The translations under genes were made by a program, and so were the position numbers. Under the pieces are notes generated by a model. That model was not told where the DNA came from. It saw only the letters and a list, made by a program, of their open reading frames with translations, and did not search any database. Below, one piece after another: positions 8,142 through 14,725 of a stretch of 15,459 nt of DNA (position 1 is the first letter of the stretch; every line of letters starts with the position of its first letter). Location: positions 2,544-18,002 of the forward strand of contig DBBN01000022.1 of NCBI GenBank assembly GCA_002292215.1, given 5' to 3'. Origin of the DNA: Glaciecola sp. UBA983 (GTDB lineage: Bacteria > Pseudomonadota > Gammaproteobacteria > Enterobacterales > Alteromonadaceae).

Positions 8142-8150
8142 ATTATATCA
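8142..8150 (-). promoter_or_regulatory. Extended -10 promoter for the PhnA-like gene
   Basis: On the minus strand the sequence reads TGATATAAT, a perfect TATAAT (8142-8147) with the upstream TG of an extended -10 element. The -35 position (AAACCA) is poor, as is usual for extended -10 promoters. The 5' leader to the start at 8038 would be about 97 bases. Paired repeats at 8157-8182 lie immediately upstream. Confidence 0.5.
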
Positions 8151-8156
8151 CAGCAA

Positions 8157-8182
8157 TCTATTAATGGTTTCTATTAATGATT
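8157..8182. repeat. Two direct copies of TCTATTAATG, 13 bp apart, at the PhnA-like promoter
   Basis: TCTATTAATGGTT at 8157-8169 is followed directly by TCTATTAATGATT at 8170-8182, identical at 12 of 13 bases. The pair covers roughly the -20 to -45 zone of the extended -10 promoter on the minus strand, where an activator or repressor could bind. It also lies between the dinB-like stop and that promoter. It may instead be a slippage product. Confidence 0.55.
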
Positions 8183-8198
8183 AAGAGGATGTTGATAG

Positions 8199-8705
8199 TT
8201 AATTTTGCAGAGACTGCTGATAGGCGATCGTAGCGGGGGCAACGCCAAAGTTAACATCGACTTGAGCGCCTTGCAATTGGCGAATAATTTTAACTAACGC
8301 ATAATGGTGGATTGCATGAGAAGCACAAAATACTAGCTCCCGGGCTGTTGTCGATTGCACGGTCACGTGATGAGTATGGTGCACATTGATATCAGAGACA
8401 ACGCTCAGGGCTTGTAAGAGTTGGCTTTCTGTGAGTGTCAGGATCCAGGTTTTAATATGATGTAACTGACTAATGGCAACAGCGAGTGACGTTTCAATCT
8501 CACTTTGCCGAGAGCGATAATTGTAATCGACGGTAGTGGTTTCCAGCCCACGCATGAGACTAGTAAAATGATCAACGATATGACGGATATGCTGACCAAT
8601 CGAGGCACTAAATAAAGGCTGACAGATATCCTGATATTCATCATGACTTAACGATTGCAATAATACGATGGATTGATCGATAACTTCACTATGACTGCTA
8701 AGCAT
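8199..8705 (-). CDS. DinB-like (four-helix bundle) metal-binding protein
   Basis: A 168-residue protein that looks like the DinB/YfiT superfamily, four-helix bundles that bind a divalent metal through histidines; many act as thiol-dependent transferases. Visible candidates for ligands are H39/H42/H46 in the helix GQHIRHIVDHF and H130 or H133/H134 in CASHAIHHYAL. The C-terminal helix is followed by the usual short tail. The exact substrate is unknown and no mycothiol or bacillithiol pathway would be expected in this organism. AAGGA lies about 12 bases before the ATG, somewhat far. The gene is alone, 108 bases after blc, with its own promoter candidate. Confidence 0.72.
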   Translation of the reverse strand: MLSSHSEVIDQSIVLLQSLSHDEYQDICQPLFSASIGQHIRHIVDHFTSLMRGLETTTVDYNYRSRQSEIETSLAVAISQLHHIKTWILTLTESQLLQALSVVSDINVHHTHHVTVQSTTARELVFCASHAIHHYALVKIIRQLQGAQVDVNFGVAPATIAYQQSLQN

Positions 8706-8765
8706 TAATTAAAAACATCCTTATGTATTAGTTGGCTTATTCTGACAATTGGTATTTTGTCACTT

Positions 8766-8794
8766 ATTATACTAGACCTTTACTATGTTCAAAA
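8766..8794 (-). promoter_or_regulatory. Candidate sigma-70 promoter of the DinB-like gene
   Basis: The minus strand carries a perfect TATAAT at 8766-8771. Upstream, TTTTGA (8789-8794) sits at 17 bases and TTGAAC (8787-8792) at 15 bases. The leader to the ATG at 8705 would be about 55 bases. The -10 is strong, the -35 ambiguous. Confidence 0.45.
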
Positions 8795-8813
8795 TATTAC
8801 ACACTTTAGAAAA

Positions 8814-9350
8814 TTAATCATGTTTCACATAAATCATCGCGCTGGTGTCATACCCTTTACTTTCTGCGAAATTTAATAGTTTGTCAATAATGCTAGGTTC
8901 AAGGAATTTGGTCCGAGACAAAATCCACAGATAATCCGTATCAGGCCCTGTCACTAAGGCATACTGATAGTTGCTGTCTAGCTGCGCAATCACATAGCTG
9001 GCATAAAATGGTCCAAAAAATGACACTTTTAAATGCCCAATCGTATCATCACCCACAAAATACGCTTTACCATTAGCTTGTGTCCACTCACCCGCTACGA
9101 TTTCATAACCTTGATTGAGTACATCAATCCCGCCATCATCGCGAACAGAGTACGTTGCTGAAATTTGCTCTAAGCCACGCTCAAAAGGATGATCTAAACG
9201 AGCGATTTCATACCAAGTTCCCAAATAACGTGATTTATCAAAATCACTTACCGGAGTAATGCCTTGTGGAATACTCGTACATGCACTCAGACTGAGAAGT
9301 GCGCCAACGATACATACAATAACAAGCACCTTACTAACATATTGGGACAT
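8814..9350 (-). CDS. blc: Outer-membrane lipocalin lipoprotein (Blc type)
   Basis: Blc lipocalins are outer-membrane lipoproteins that bind fatty acids or lysophospholipids. The 178-residue protein has a lipoprotein signal peptide with lipobox LSAC (21-24); C24 would be lipidated, and the next residues T25-S26 do not retain it in the inner membrane by the E. coli D+2 rule. The lipocalin signature GTWYEIARLDHPFERG starts at 44. The second conserved region, TGPDTDYLWILSR, lies at 134-146. Length is that of E. coli Blc (177). AAGGA at a good distance supports the start. A terminator for folE sits 20-50 bases upstream, so the promoter must overlap it or lie beyond it. Lysophospholipid handling would fit loosely with the acyltransferase gene nearby, but there is no direct link. 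Confidence 0.92.
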   Translation of the reverse strand: MSQYVSKVLVIVCIVGALLSLSACTSIPQGITPVSDFDKSRYLGTWYEIARLDHPFERGLEQISATYSVRDDGGIDVLNQGYEIVAGEWTQANGKAYFVGDDTIGHLKVSFFGPFYASYVIAQLDSNYQYALVTGPDTDYLWILSRTKFLEPSIIDKLLNFAESKGYDTSAMIYVKHD

Positions 9351-9362
9351 ACAGGGTTCCTT

Positions 9363-9400
9363 TAAAATAAAAAACCCAAGTCATTTTCATCACTTGGGTT
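9363..9400 (-). terminator. Intrinsic terminator downstream of folE
   Basis: Read on the minus strand, a perfect 9-bp stem AACCCAAGT/ACTTGGGTT (arms at 9392-9400 and 9373-9381, 10-base loop) runs straight into a T-rich tract (9363-9374). This is a classic Rho-independent terminator, about 65 bases after the folE stop and just before blc. Confidence 0.88.
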
Positions 9401-9465
9401 ATAGAGAGATTAGTATGCGCATGTTATTACTGGTTACGACATACATGCTTAGATGCTTATCAATG

Positions 9466-10152
9466 TTATCCTGCGAAGAATTCTTTGCGCATATCTGCAT
9501 CACGACTAAACACACCGCCTAATGATGACGTTTTAGTATACGACTTACTATCACGAATACCGCGTGCTTTGACACAATAATGCGTTGCATTAATACTAAC
9601 AGCAACATCTTCGGTGCCGGTCAATGCTTGTAGTGCCACCATAATTTGCTGCGTTAATCGTTCTTGTACTTGCGGGCGCTGCGCAAAGAACGCAACCAAG
9701 CGATTGATTTTAGACAAGCCGATAACGGTTTGTTTTGGAATATAAGATACTGAAGCTGTGCCATCGATAGTCACAAAATGATGCTCGCAAGTACTCGTTA
9801 AAGAAACATCAGAGACTTGAACCGGCTGTTCAATTTTCATTTTATTTTCAATTTGGGTGATTTTAGGAAATTTACGATAATCTAAACCCGAGAATATCTC
9901 GTCAACGTACATCTTAGCGATACGTCGCGGGGTGTCACATAAACTGTCATCTTCCAAATCCAAACCCAATGCATCCATCACGTCATTCATTGCGCGTTGG
10001 ATCTTACTGCGTTTTTCATCGTCAGTTAAACCGTTGTCTTTCATTGGGGTTTCAAGCCCTTGTTCAATGAGGGCAGTACGAACAAGCGCAGCTTCTTTGG
10101 TAATCGCAGGCTCCAATGCGGTGCGAACAATAACTGCTTCTTTTGCTAACAT
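9466..10152 (-). CDS. folE: GTP cyclohydrolase I
   Basis: FolE converts GTP to 7,8-dihydroneopterin triphosphate, the entry step to folate and monapterin, as a cytosolic zinc enzyme of ten subunits. In 228 residues the zinc ligands C122, H125 and C193 are seen in STCEHHF (120-126) and HYCVKARG (191-198). [25 protein letters not shown] (73-92) and [13 protein letters not shown] (157-169) are nearly identical to the E. coli enzyme as recalled. The N-terminus is longer than in E. coli (222 in total, with a longer C-terminal tail there). It contains two copies of a ten-residue unit, [10 protein letters not shown] (4-13) and [10 protein letters not shown] (19-28). A TGA just before the ATG rules out an earlier start. 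It is divergent from folM. Confidence 0.97.
   Translation of the reverse strand: MLAKEAVIVRTALEPAITKEAALVRTALIEQGLETPMKDNGLTDDEKRSKIQRAMNDVMDALGLDLEDDSLCDTPRRIAKMYVDEIFSGLDYRKFPKITQIENKMKIEQPVQVSDVSLTSTCEHHFVTIDGTASVSYIPKQTVIGLSKINRLVAFFAQRPQVQERLTQQIMVALQALTGTEDVAVSINATHYCVKARGIRDSKSYTKTSSLGGVFSRDADMRKEFFAG
10069..10143 (-). repeat. Internal duplication at the folE N-terminus (45-base period)
   Basis: Codons 4-13 (10114-10143) and 19-28 (10069-10098) encode [10 protein letters not shown] and [10 protein letters not shown], 8 of 10 residues the same. About 20 of the 30 bases match, with several differences at third codon positions, so if it is a duplication it is not recent. Confidence 0.6.
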
Positions 10153-10181
10153 AAGTCAATCCATCATTTAAAGTGTGTATT

Positions 10182-10187
10182 AGTATA
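10182..10187 (-). promoter_or_regulatory. Candidate -10 element of folE
   Basis: The minus strand reads TATACT here, about 30 bases before the folE ATG, which allows a leader of about 22 bases. No convincing -35 is seen at 16-18 bases, so it is only a suggestion. Confidence 0.25.
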
Positions 10188-10222
10188 CGGTGCAACAACT
10201 GATTTTGGATTAAAAAAATCTA

Positions 10223-10228
10223 TATAAT
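10223..10228 (+). promoter_or_regulatory. Candidate -10 element of folM
   Basis: A perfect TATAAT lies on the plus strand within the 169-base folE-folM gap, about 90 bases before the folM start. The sequence at the -35 distance (TGATTT) is weak. The surrounding stretch is AT-rich, so chance is possible. Confidence 0.35.
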
Positions 10229-10321
10229 TTAACGCTTTACTCTTTTTAATTAGGTAAACTACTAAAAATATTCATATTTCCGATCCATATTTTACTCATA
10301 TTTCTGCATAAGGATACCATT

Positions 10322-11029
10322 TTGAGCGCAGCAATACTAATTACCGGTGGAGCACAACGACTCGGCTTAGCCATGGCCGAGGCATTAATTGCCCAAGGCG
10401 AAACGGTCATCATTACTTATCGCACTCATAAGCCGCAAGTGGACGCCCTCGCCGCTCAAGGTGCACGCATGATCCAATGTGATTTTGCCCAACCTAACGA
10501 CATCGCTCGTTTATGTAAATTGGTAAATACTGACTATGCCGCATTACGTGCGATAATTCATAATGCGTCAGATTGGGATCAAGAAGCAGAGACAGACAAC
10601 TATGCGCATTTAATGCAAAAAATGATGCAAGTCCATGCCCAAGCACCATATGAAATTAACCTCGCGTTACATCAAAAATTACTCGCTTTTGATGGTGTCG
10701 CTGATATTATCCACATGACTGATTATGTGCAGAATACTGGCAGTAAAAAGCACATTGCATATGCAGCTAGTAAAGCCGCTTTACATAATCTTACGCTGTC
10801 TTTTGCGACCCTACTCGCACCGAATGTTAAAGTGAATAGTATTGCACCAGCGTTATTAATGTTTAACGAACATGATTCGGATGCCTATAAAGCTAAATCA
10901 TTACAAAAATCGTTATTACAAATTTGTCCAGGCCCACAAGAAGCGGTTAAAGCGATGAATTATTTGTTCGATTGTGACTTTGTTACGGGACAAACTATGC
11001 ATTTAGACGGCGGCAGACATTTAAAATAA
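10322..11029 (+). CDS. folM: Dihydromonapterin reductase FolM (short-chain dehydrogenase)
   Basis: FolM reduces dihydromonapterin to tetrahydromonapterin with NADPH and has weak dihydrofolate reductase activity. It is a cytosolic SDR of 235 residues (E. coli 240). The cofactor motif TGGAQRLG (8-15) is the TG-X3-R-X-G type of pteridine reductases. NAS (81-83), the active-site pair Y147 and K151 in YAASK, and T133 in place of the usual serine follow. VKVNSIAPALLMFNEHD and the C-terminal LDGGRHLK are FolM hallmarks. The start is TTG at 10322, seven bases after AAGGA (10310-10314). No in-frame ATG exists nearby; an ATT directly precedes the TTG. It is divergent from folE and 42 bases before aguA, with which it may be co-transcribed. 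Confidence 0.94.
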   Translation: MSAAILITGGAQRLGLAMAEALIAQGETVIITYRTHKPQVDALAAQGARMIQCDFAQPNDIARLCKLVNTDYAALRAIIHNASDWDQEAETDNYAHLMQKMMQVHAQAPYEINLALHQKLLAFDGVADIIHMTDYVQNTGSKKHIAYAASKAALHNLTLSFATLLAPNVKVNSIAPALLMFNEHDSDAYKAKSLQKSLLQICPGPQEAVKAMNYLFDCDFVTGQTMHLDGGRHLK

Positions 11030-11057
11030 CCAACCCGATAAATTAAGAATTAACACT

Positions 11058-11075
11058 ATGAGCTATCAATTATGA
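11058..11075 (+). other. Five-codon mini-ORF overlapping the aguA start (duplicated start region)
   Basis: ATG at 11058 opens a reading frame M-S-Y-Q-L that stops at TGA 11073-11075, overlapping the aguA ATG as ATGA. The 14-base unit 11058-11071 and the unit 11072-11085 that begins aguA (M-T-Y-Q-L) match at 11 of 14 bases. The first copy therefore looks like a duplicated and frame-shifted start of aguA. Whether it is translated is not known. Confidence 0.6.
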
Positions 11076-12151
11076 CTTATCAACTATTGCCTGAGTGGGT
11101 AACCCAAGAAGCCGTGATTTTAGCTTGGCCACATCAACAAACCGATTGGGCGCCTTGGCTACAAGACACCCGTTCTGTGTATCTTAACATTATCACCCAT
11201 ATTACCCAATCCACGGGCGTGGTTGTTTTGTTAGTTGCAGAACAAGACATTGTTGATGTACAACTGCAACTTGCAGATTTTACTGGGGTATTAATTGTCC
11301 CAGCACAATTTAATGATACTTGGGTTCGTGATTATGGATTTTTGACTGTCGAACATGACGGGCAAGTACAGCCGATTGAATTTGAATTTAATGGCTGGGC
11401 AGATAAATATGCGGCGGATCTCGATACACAAGTCAATCGTCGTTATTTAGCTCCATTATTGTCACAGCCATTGATCAGCTTTCCTGAAATTGTCGAAGGC
11501 GGTGCACTAGAAATTGATGGCGACGGTCACTTACTTTCCACTGCACAATGTTTATTGCATCCTAAACGAAACCCCCAGCTCACTGAGCAAGACTATCATG
11601 CGTTATTTAGTGAGCATTTAGGCGCTCAGCAAGTGACAATTTTGTACCACGGTCATTTAGAAAACGATGACACCGACGGTCATATTGATACTCTAGCGCG
11701 TTTTACGTTGCATCAAGGGATCGTGTATCAGGGAGCAAGCAATCGCCCAGATGACTCTCATTTTTCCGGACTTGATGCGATGGCGCAGGAGTTACACAGT
11801 GCGTTTCCTGACCATACGCTTTTCGGCCTACCGTTGCCACATATTATGGATGGCATTGACGATCTTGATAATGCCGGTACAGGTGCCGAACGCTTACCCG
11901 CATCCTATGCCAATTTTTTAATTTTTAATGACCTCATATTGGCACCTGTCTATGGTGTGCCTGAAGATAAAGACGCGATGGCAGTGCTAGCCAGAGCTTA
12001 TCCGCATCATCAGATTATTCCAGTGAATTGTGCGACGTTAATCCGACAATATGGCTCATTACATTGTATTACCATGCAAGTGCCACAAGGCGTTATTCAG
12101 CCGCACTGGATTGCACAGGCGTTAGAACAAGTCACGGTAGTAGCACTATAA
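11072..12151 (+). CDS. aguA: Agmatine deiminase
   Basis: AguA hydrolyses agmatine to N-carbamoylputrescine and ammonia in the cytosol; it is a peptidyl-arginine-deiminase-fold enzyme. The 359 residues (family usually about 360-370) carry PEWVTQEAVILAWP (7-20), the substrate-binding NDTWVRDYG (81-89), EGGALEIDG (142-150), the catalytic-centre DGHIDTLAR (202-210) and the nucleophile C332 in GSLHCITMQ. The usual GGG-N before HCIT is YGSL here, a mild departure. aguB follows after 68 bases, so the two make the complete agmatine-to-putrescine route. The ribosome site is poor (AAGAA at 11045-11049), and the start is overlapped by a mini-ORF, which may tune expression. Confidence 0.95.
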   Translation: MTYQLLPEWVTQEAVILAWPHQQTDWAPWLQDTRSVYLNIITHITQSTGVVVLLVAEQDIVDVQLQLADFTGVLIVPAQFNDTWVRDYGFLTVEHDGQVQPIEFEFNGWADKYAADLDTQVNRRYLAPLLSQPLISFPEIVEGGALEIDGDGHLLSTAQCLLHPKRNPQLTEQDYHALFSEHLGAQQVTILYHGHLENDDTDGHIDTLARFTLHQGIVYQGASNRPDDSHFSGLDAMAQELHSAFPDHTLFGLPLPHIMDGIDDLDNAGTGAERLPASYANFLIFNDLILAPVYGVPEDKDAMAVLARAYPHHQIIPVNCATLIRQYGSLHCITMQVPQGVIQPHWIAQALEQVTVVAL

Positions 12152-12219
12152 CTTATTTTAAAAAAACCACATGCCAGTAAGTGTTCACATAACACCATCG
12201 GCAGCATTGAGAGCGAACT

Positions 12220-13134
12220 ATGCAATCATCTAAATCAACTAAACTAGCTAAACCAAAAGTCAGAGTTGGCGTTGTCCAACAAGCTATCTCAGGGAATGAT
12301 AAGTACACTAATTGGCAAGACAGTGCCACCCAAATTCGCCAGTTAGCGCAAGAGGGATGTCGCTGCGTGTTACTCCAAGAGCTGCACAGCACCTTGTATT
12401 TTTGTCAAACCGAAGATGTGGACGTGTTTGATTTAGCCGAGCCGATTGAGGGTGAAGGGCATACGTTTTTTGGAACATTAGCCGCTGAATTAAATATTGT
12501 ATTGATCACTTCTATGTTTGAAAAACGTGCTGCCGGTTTGTATCACAACACCGCTGTCGTATACGATTGTAGCGCCGATATTGTAGGGATCTATCGCAAA
12601 ATGCATATCCCAGATGATCCCGGTTTTTATGAAAAGTTTTATTTTACGCCAGGTGATCTTGGCTTTACGCCAATCGATACGTCTATCGGTAAACTGGGGG
12701 TCTTAGTCTGTTGGGATCAATGGTATCCAGAAGCTGCTCGGTTAATGGCAATGGCAGGTGCTGAGATTTTATTTTACCCAACGGCAATTGGTTGGGATCG
12801 AAATGACACACCAGCAGAACAAGCGCGTCAACGTGATGCATGGCAAATCATTCAACGCAGTCACGCTGTTGCTAATTCAGTCCCTGTGGTGGTAGCTAAT
12901 CGCACTGGATTTGAATTATCACCAAACGGTGAAGAAGGAATTGAATTTTGGGGGACAAGCTTTGTTGCAGGCCCACAAGGAGAATTACTCGCCCAAGCTT
13001 CTACTGATCAACCAGAAAATTTAATCGTCGATCTTGATTTGCAACGTACTGAAGATATTAAGCGTATATGGCCATATTTTCGAGACCGTCGTATTGATGC
13101 CTACGACGATATCACCAAACGCTGGCGTGACTAA
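12220..13134 (+). CDS. aguB: N-carbamoylputrescine amidase
   Basis: AguB hydrolyses N-carbamoylputrescine to putrescine, CO2 and ammonia, completing the pathway begun by AguA. It is a nitrilase-superfamily protein of 304 residues with the catalytic triad E54 (LLQELH), K127 (YRKMHIPDDPGFYEKFYF) and C164 (VCWDQWYPEAAR). FFTPGD-like YFTPGD and the C-terminal IWPYFRDRRIDAYDDI are characteristic of this enzyme and separate it from other amidases. The N-terminus has about 12 extra polar residues (QSSKSTKLAKPK). GAGAG lies about eight bases before the ATG. A small hairpin, GTGTT/AACAC, lies in the aguA-aguB gap but has no T-run and should not terminate transcription. Confidence 0.95.
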   Translation: MQSSKSTKLAKPKVRVGVVQQAISGNDKYTNWQDSATQIRQLAQEGCRCVLLQELHSTLYFCQTEDVDVFDLAEPIEGEGHTFFGTLAAELNIVLITSMFEKRAAGLYHNTAVVYDCSADIVGIYRKMHIPDDPGFYEKFYFTPGDLGFTPIDTSIGKLGVLVCWDQWYPEAARLMAMAGAEILFYPTAIGWDRNDTPAEQARQRDAWQIIQRSHAVANSVPVVVANRTGFELSPNGEEGIEFWGTSFVAGPQGELLAQASTDQPENLIVDLDLQRTEDIKRIWPYFRDRRIDAYDDITKRWRD

Positions 13135-13185
13135 TAACAAGCAATAATGTACCCGGTGGTGCGTTACCTAAGTCGATATATGAAG

Positions 13186-13797
13186 TTAATCGGTCTGAGC
13201 GCTAGGCCGTTGCTTTATTTCATCATACCAACGCTTTAGATTGACTTGTTCAGGTAAGATCCTAATCTTAACCACACGGGCAAAATCAATCGCAGTAAAT
13301 GCAGTAATGTCAGCAACACTGAATTGTTCACCCGCTAGATAATGGTTTTCTGCTAAATGTTGGTCAAGCAGATGCATAAATTTTTGTGCATTTAAACCCG
13401 CTTCTTTGCCAAACTCAGGTATCGGGTTCATGCGGTCTTTGAAATACCCGGTCGAATGTTGAAAACACATCCCAACCTGCATAAATAAATATAACTCAGC
13501 GCGTTGTTGCCACTGGGCAATGATCCCTTTACTTAAAGGATCGTGACCATATAACGCAGGTTCTAGCTGTAATGCTTCAAAATACTGACAAATCGCATTT
13601 GCCTCACTAATACAGGTACCGTCATCTAATTCTAAAATAGGGACTTTACCTAGTGGGTTTTTAGCTTTCATTTCAGCAGAAAGGTTTTCGCCACCGACAA
13701 TATCAATTTGTACATAGTCGACTTCAATGCCTTTTTCCGCTAGAAACATCCTAACGCGTCTTGGTGTCGGGGCGGTTTTAGTATCATATATTTTCAT
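13186..13797 (-). CDS. Glutathione S-transferase family protein
   Basis: A cytosolic GST of 203 residues, with a thioredoxin-like N-terminal domain (1-78) and an all-helical C-terminal domain (about 88-203). Seen are MKIYDTKTAPTPRRVRMFLA at the start, the cis-proline segment KVPILEL (V52-P53) and the glutathione-binding SEA motif (S64-E65). The C-terminal N-capping region LAGEQFSVADITAF is also present. I take the ATG at 13797, not the longer frame from 13833. AAGGA (13805-13809) lies seven bases upstream, and the longer form would run into ubiG. The natural substrate is unknown. It follows ubiG by 14 bases and is probably co-transcribed. Confidence 0.92.
   Translation of the reverse strand: MKIYDTKTAPTPRRVRMFLAEKGIEVDYVQIDIVGGENLSAEMKAKNPLGKVPILELDDGTCISEANAICQYFEALQLEPALYGHDPLSKGIIAQWQQRAELYLFMQVGMCFQHSTGYFKDRMNPIPEFGKEAGLNAQKFMHLLDQHLAENHYLAGEQFSVADITAFTAIDFARVVKIRILPEQVNLKRWYDEIKQRPSAQTD
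13191..13221 (+). terminator. Possible intrinsic terminator of aguB inside the 3' end of gst
   Basis: On the plus strand CGGTCTG (13191-13197) can pair with TAGGCCG (13203-13209) over seven pairs, two of them G-U, with a five-base loop, followed by TTGCTTTATTTC. The G-U pairs become mismatches on the other strand, so it would work for aguB only. The T-run is interrupted. Confidence 0.35.
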
Positions 13798-13811
13798 TTG
13801 ACAGTCCTTTG

Positions 13812-14618
13812 TTACAGTCTCTTGGTAAAACACTGTACATAATTAATTGCCATACTATCACAATAGCGCCATTGTTTACTCAGTACATTAAACTTCATAC
13901 CGGTTTCGTGAGTTAAATGACAATTAGCAGCTTGGGTCCAAGTCAACAATTCACTGGGTTTGACAAATTTACGCCAACTATGAGTTCCAACCGGTAAATA
14001 CCTTAGCACATATTCAGCCCCAACAATCGCAAACACATACGCCGTCAAAGTTCGGTTTAACGTCGCTAAAATAAGCATCCCACCCGGTTTAACTAACTTA
14101 GCACATTGGGCGATTAACTCAGCTTGGTCTGCTACATGCTCAACCACTTCAGCATTTATCACCACATCGAATTGCTGGCCGGATGCCACCACCTCTTCTG
14201 CTAACTTATGTTGATAATCAACCTCCGTGCCTGTGTTTGTGGCGTGACGCTTGGCAACATTAATACTCATGGCAGATGCGTCAATGCCGGTAACTTGTGC
14301 GCCAAGGCGAGCTAAGGGCTCAGACACTAATCCTCCGCCACAGCCAACATCAAGTACAGATAAGCCTTGGAATGGGGTGCCTAAGTCGTATAGCTGCCAT
14401 AAATTGGCATTAGGTTGCGGCTTGAAGCGTAAATCGATTTCAAAGTGCGCACCTATATGAGTCGTAAAGTATGCTAATCTGGCATGATTAAAAGCGATAG
14501 CTTGACCATATTTACCAATCGGATCCCACCATTGTTCTGCTAAACTATCAAACTTGGCGATTTCTTGTGGGTTGAGGGTCGGACTGATCGTGCCGTTTAA
14601 CTGACTTTTATCTAACAT
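13812..14618 (-). CDS. ubiG: Ubiquinone biosynthesis O-methyltransferase UbiG
   Basis: UbiG carries out both O-methylations of the ubiquinone ring using S-adenosylmethionine, as part of a membrane-associated complex. The 268-residue protein has EQWWDPIGKYG (28-38), the SAM-binding LDVGCGGGLVSEPLARLGA (89-107), acidic D113 of GIDAS, AEVVEHVADQAE (156-167), VKPGGM (176-181) and the UbiG-specific LNRTLTAYVFAIVGAEYVLR (187-206) and LPVGTHSWRKFVKPSEL (208-224). It is longer than E. coli UbiG (240). About 20-25 extra residues lie between LAYF (48-51) and the SAM motif, and the N-terminal tail is extended. Several motifs look closer to alphaproteobacterial UbiG. gst follows after 14 bases. Confidence 0.93.
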   Translation of the reverse strand: MLDKSQLNGTISPTLNPQEIAKFDSLAEQWWDPIGKYGQAIAFNHARLAYFTTHIGAHFEIDLRFKPQPNANLWQLYDLGTPFQGLSVLDVGCGGGLVSEPLARLGAQVTGIDASAMSINVAKRHATNTGTEVDYQHKLAEEVVASGQQFDVVINAEVVEHVADQAELIAQCAKLVKPGGMLILATLNRTLTAYVFAIVGAEYVLRYLPVGTHSWRKFVKPSELLTWTQAANCHLTHETGMKFNVLSKQWRYCDSMAINYVQCFTKRL

Positions 14619-14660
14619 TAAATTCTCTGTGAATATCTTGATGTGGTTGGTCGATTGAAC

Positions 14661-14666
14661 ATTATA
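14661..14666 (-). promoter_or_regulatory. Candidate -10 element of ubiG
   Basis: A perfect TATAAT on the minus strand about 43 bases before the ubiG ATG, giving a leader of about 35 bases. The -35 at 17 bases is unconvincing. It lies in the 107-base divergent gap shared with the DUF2237 gene. Confidence 0.35.
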
Positions 14667-14725
14667 CGTAATAATGGGCTATATAGATTGATGTGTTAAA
14701 TTCTATTAAGTTTAAAGGAGCATGT

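Noticed and set aside
13798..13833. Longer GST start
   Set aside because: It overlaps the end of ubiG. The ATG at 13797 has a well placed AAGGA and gives the typical GST N-terminus.
14693..14725. GTG start for the DUF2237 gene
   Set aside because: The frame would read through the strong AAAGGAG that serves the ATG at 14726.
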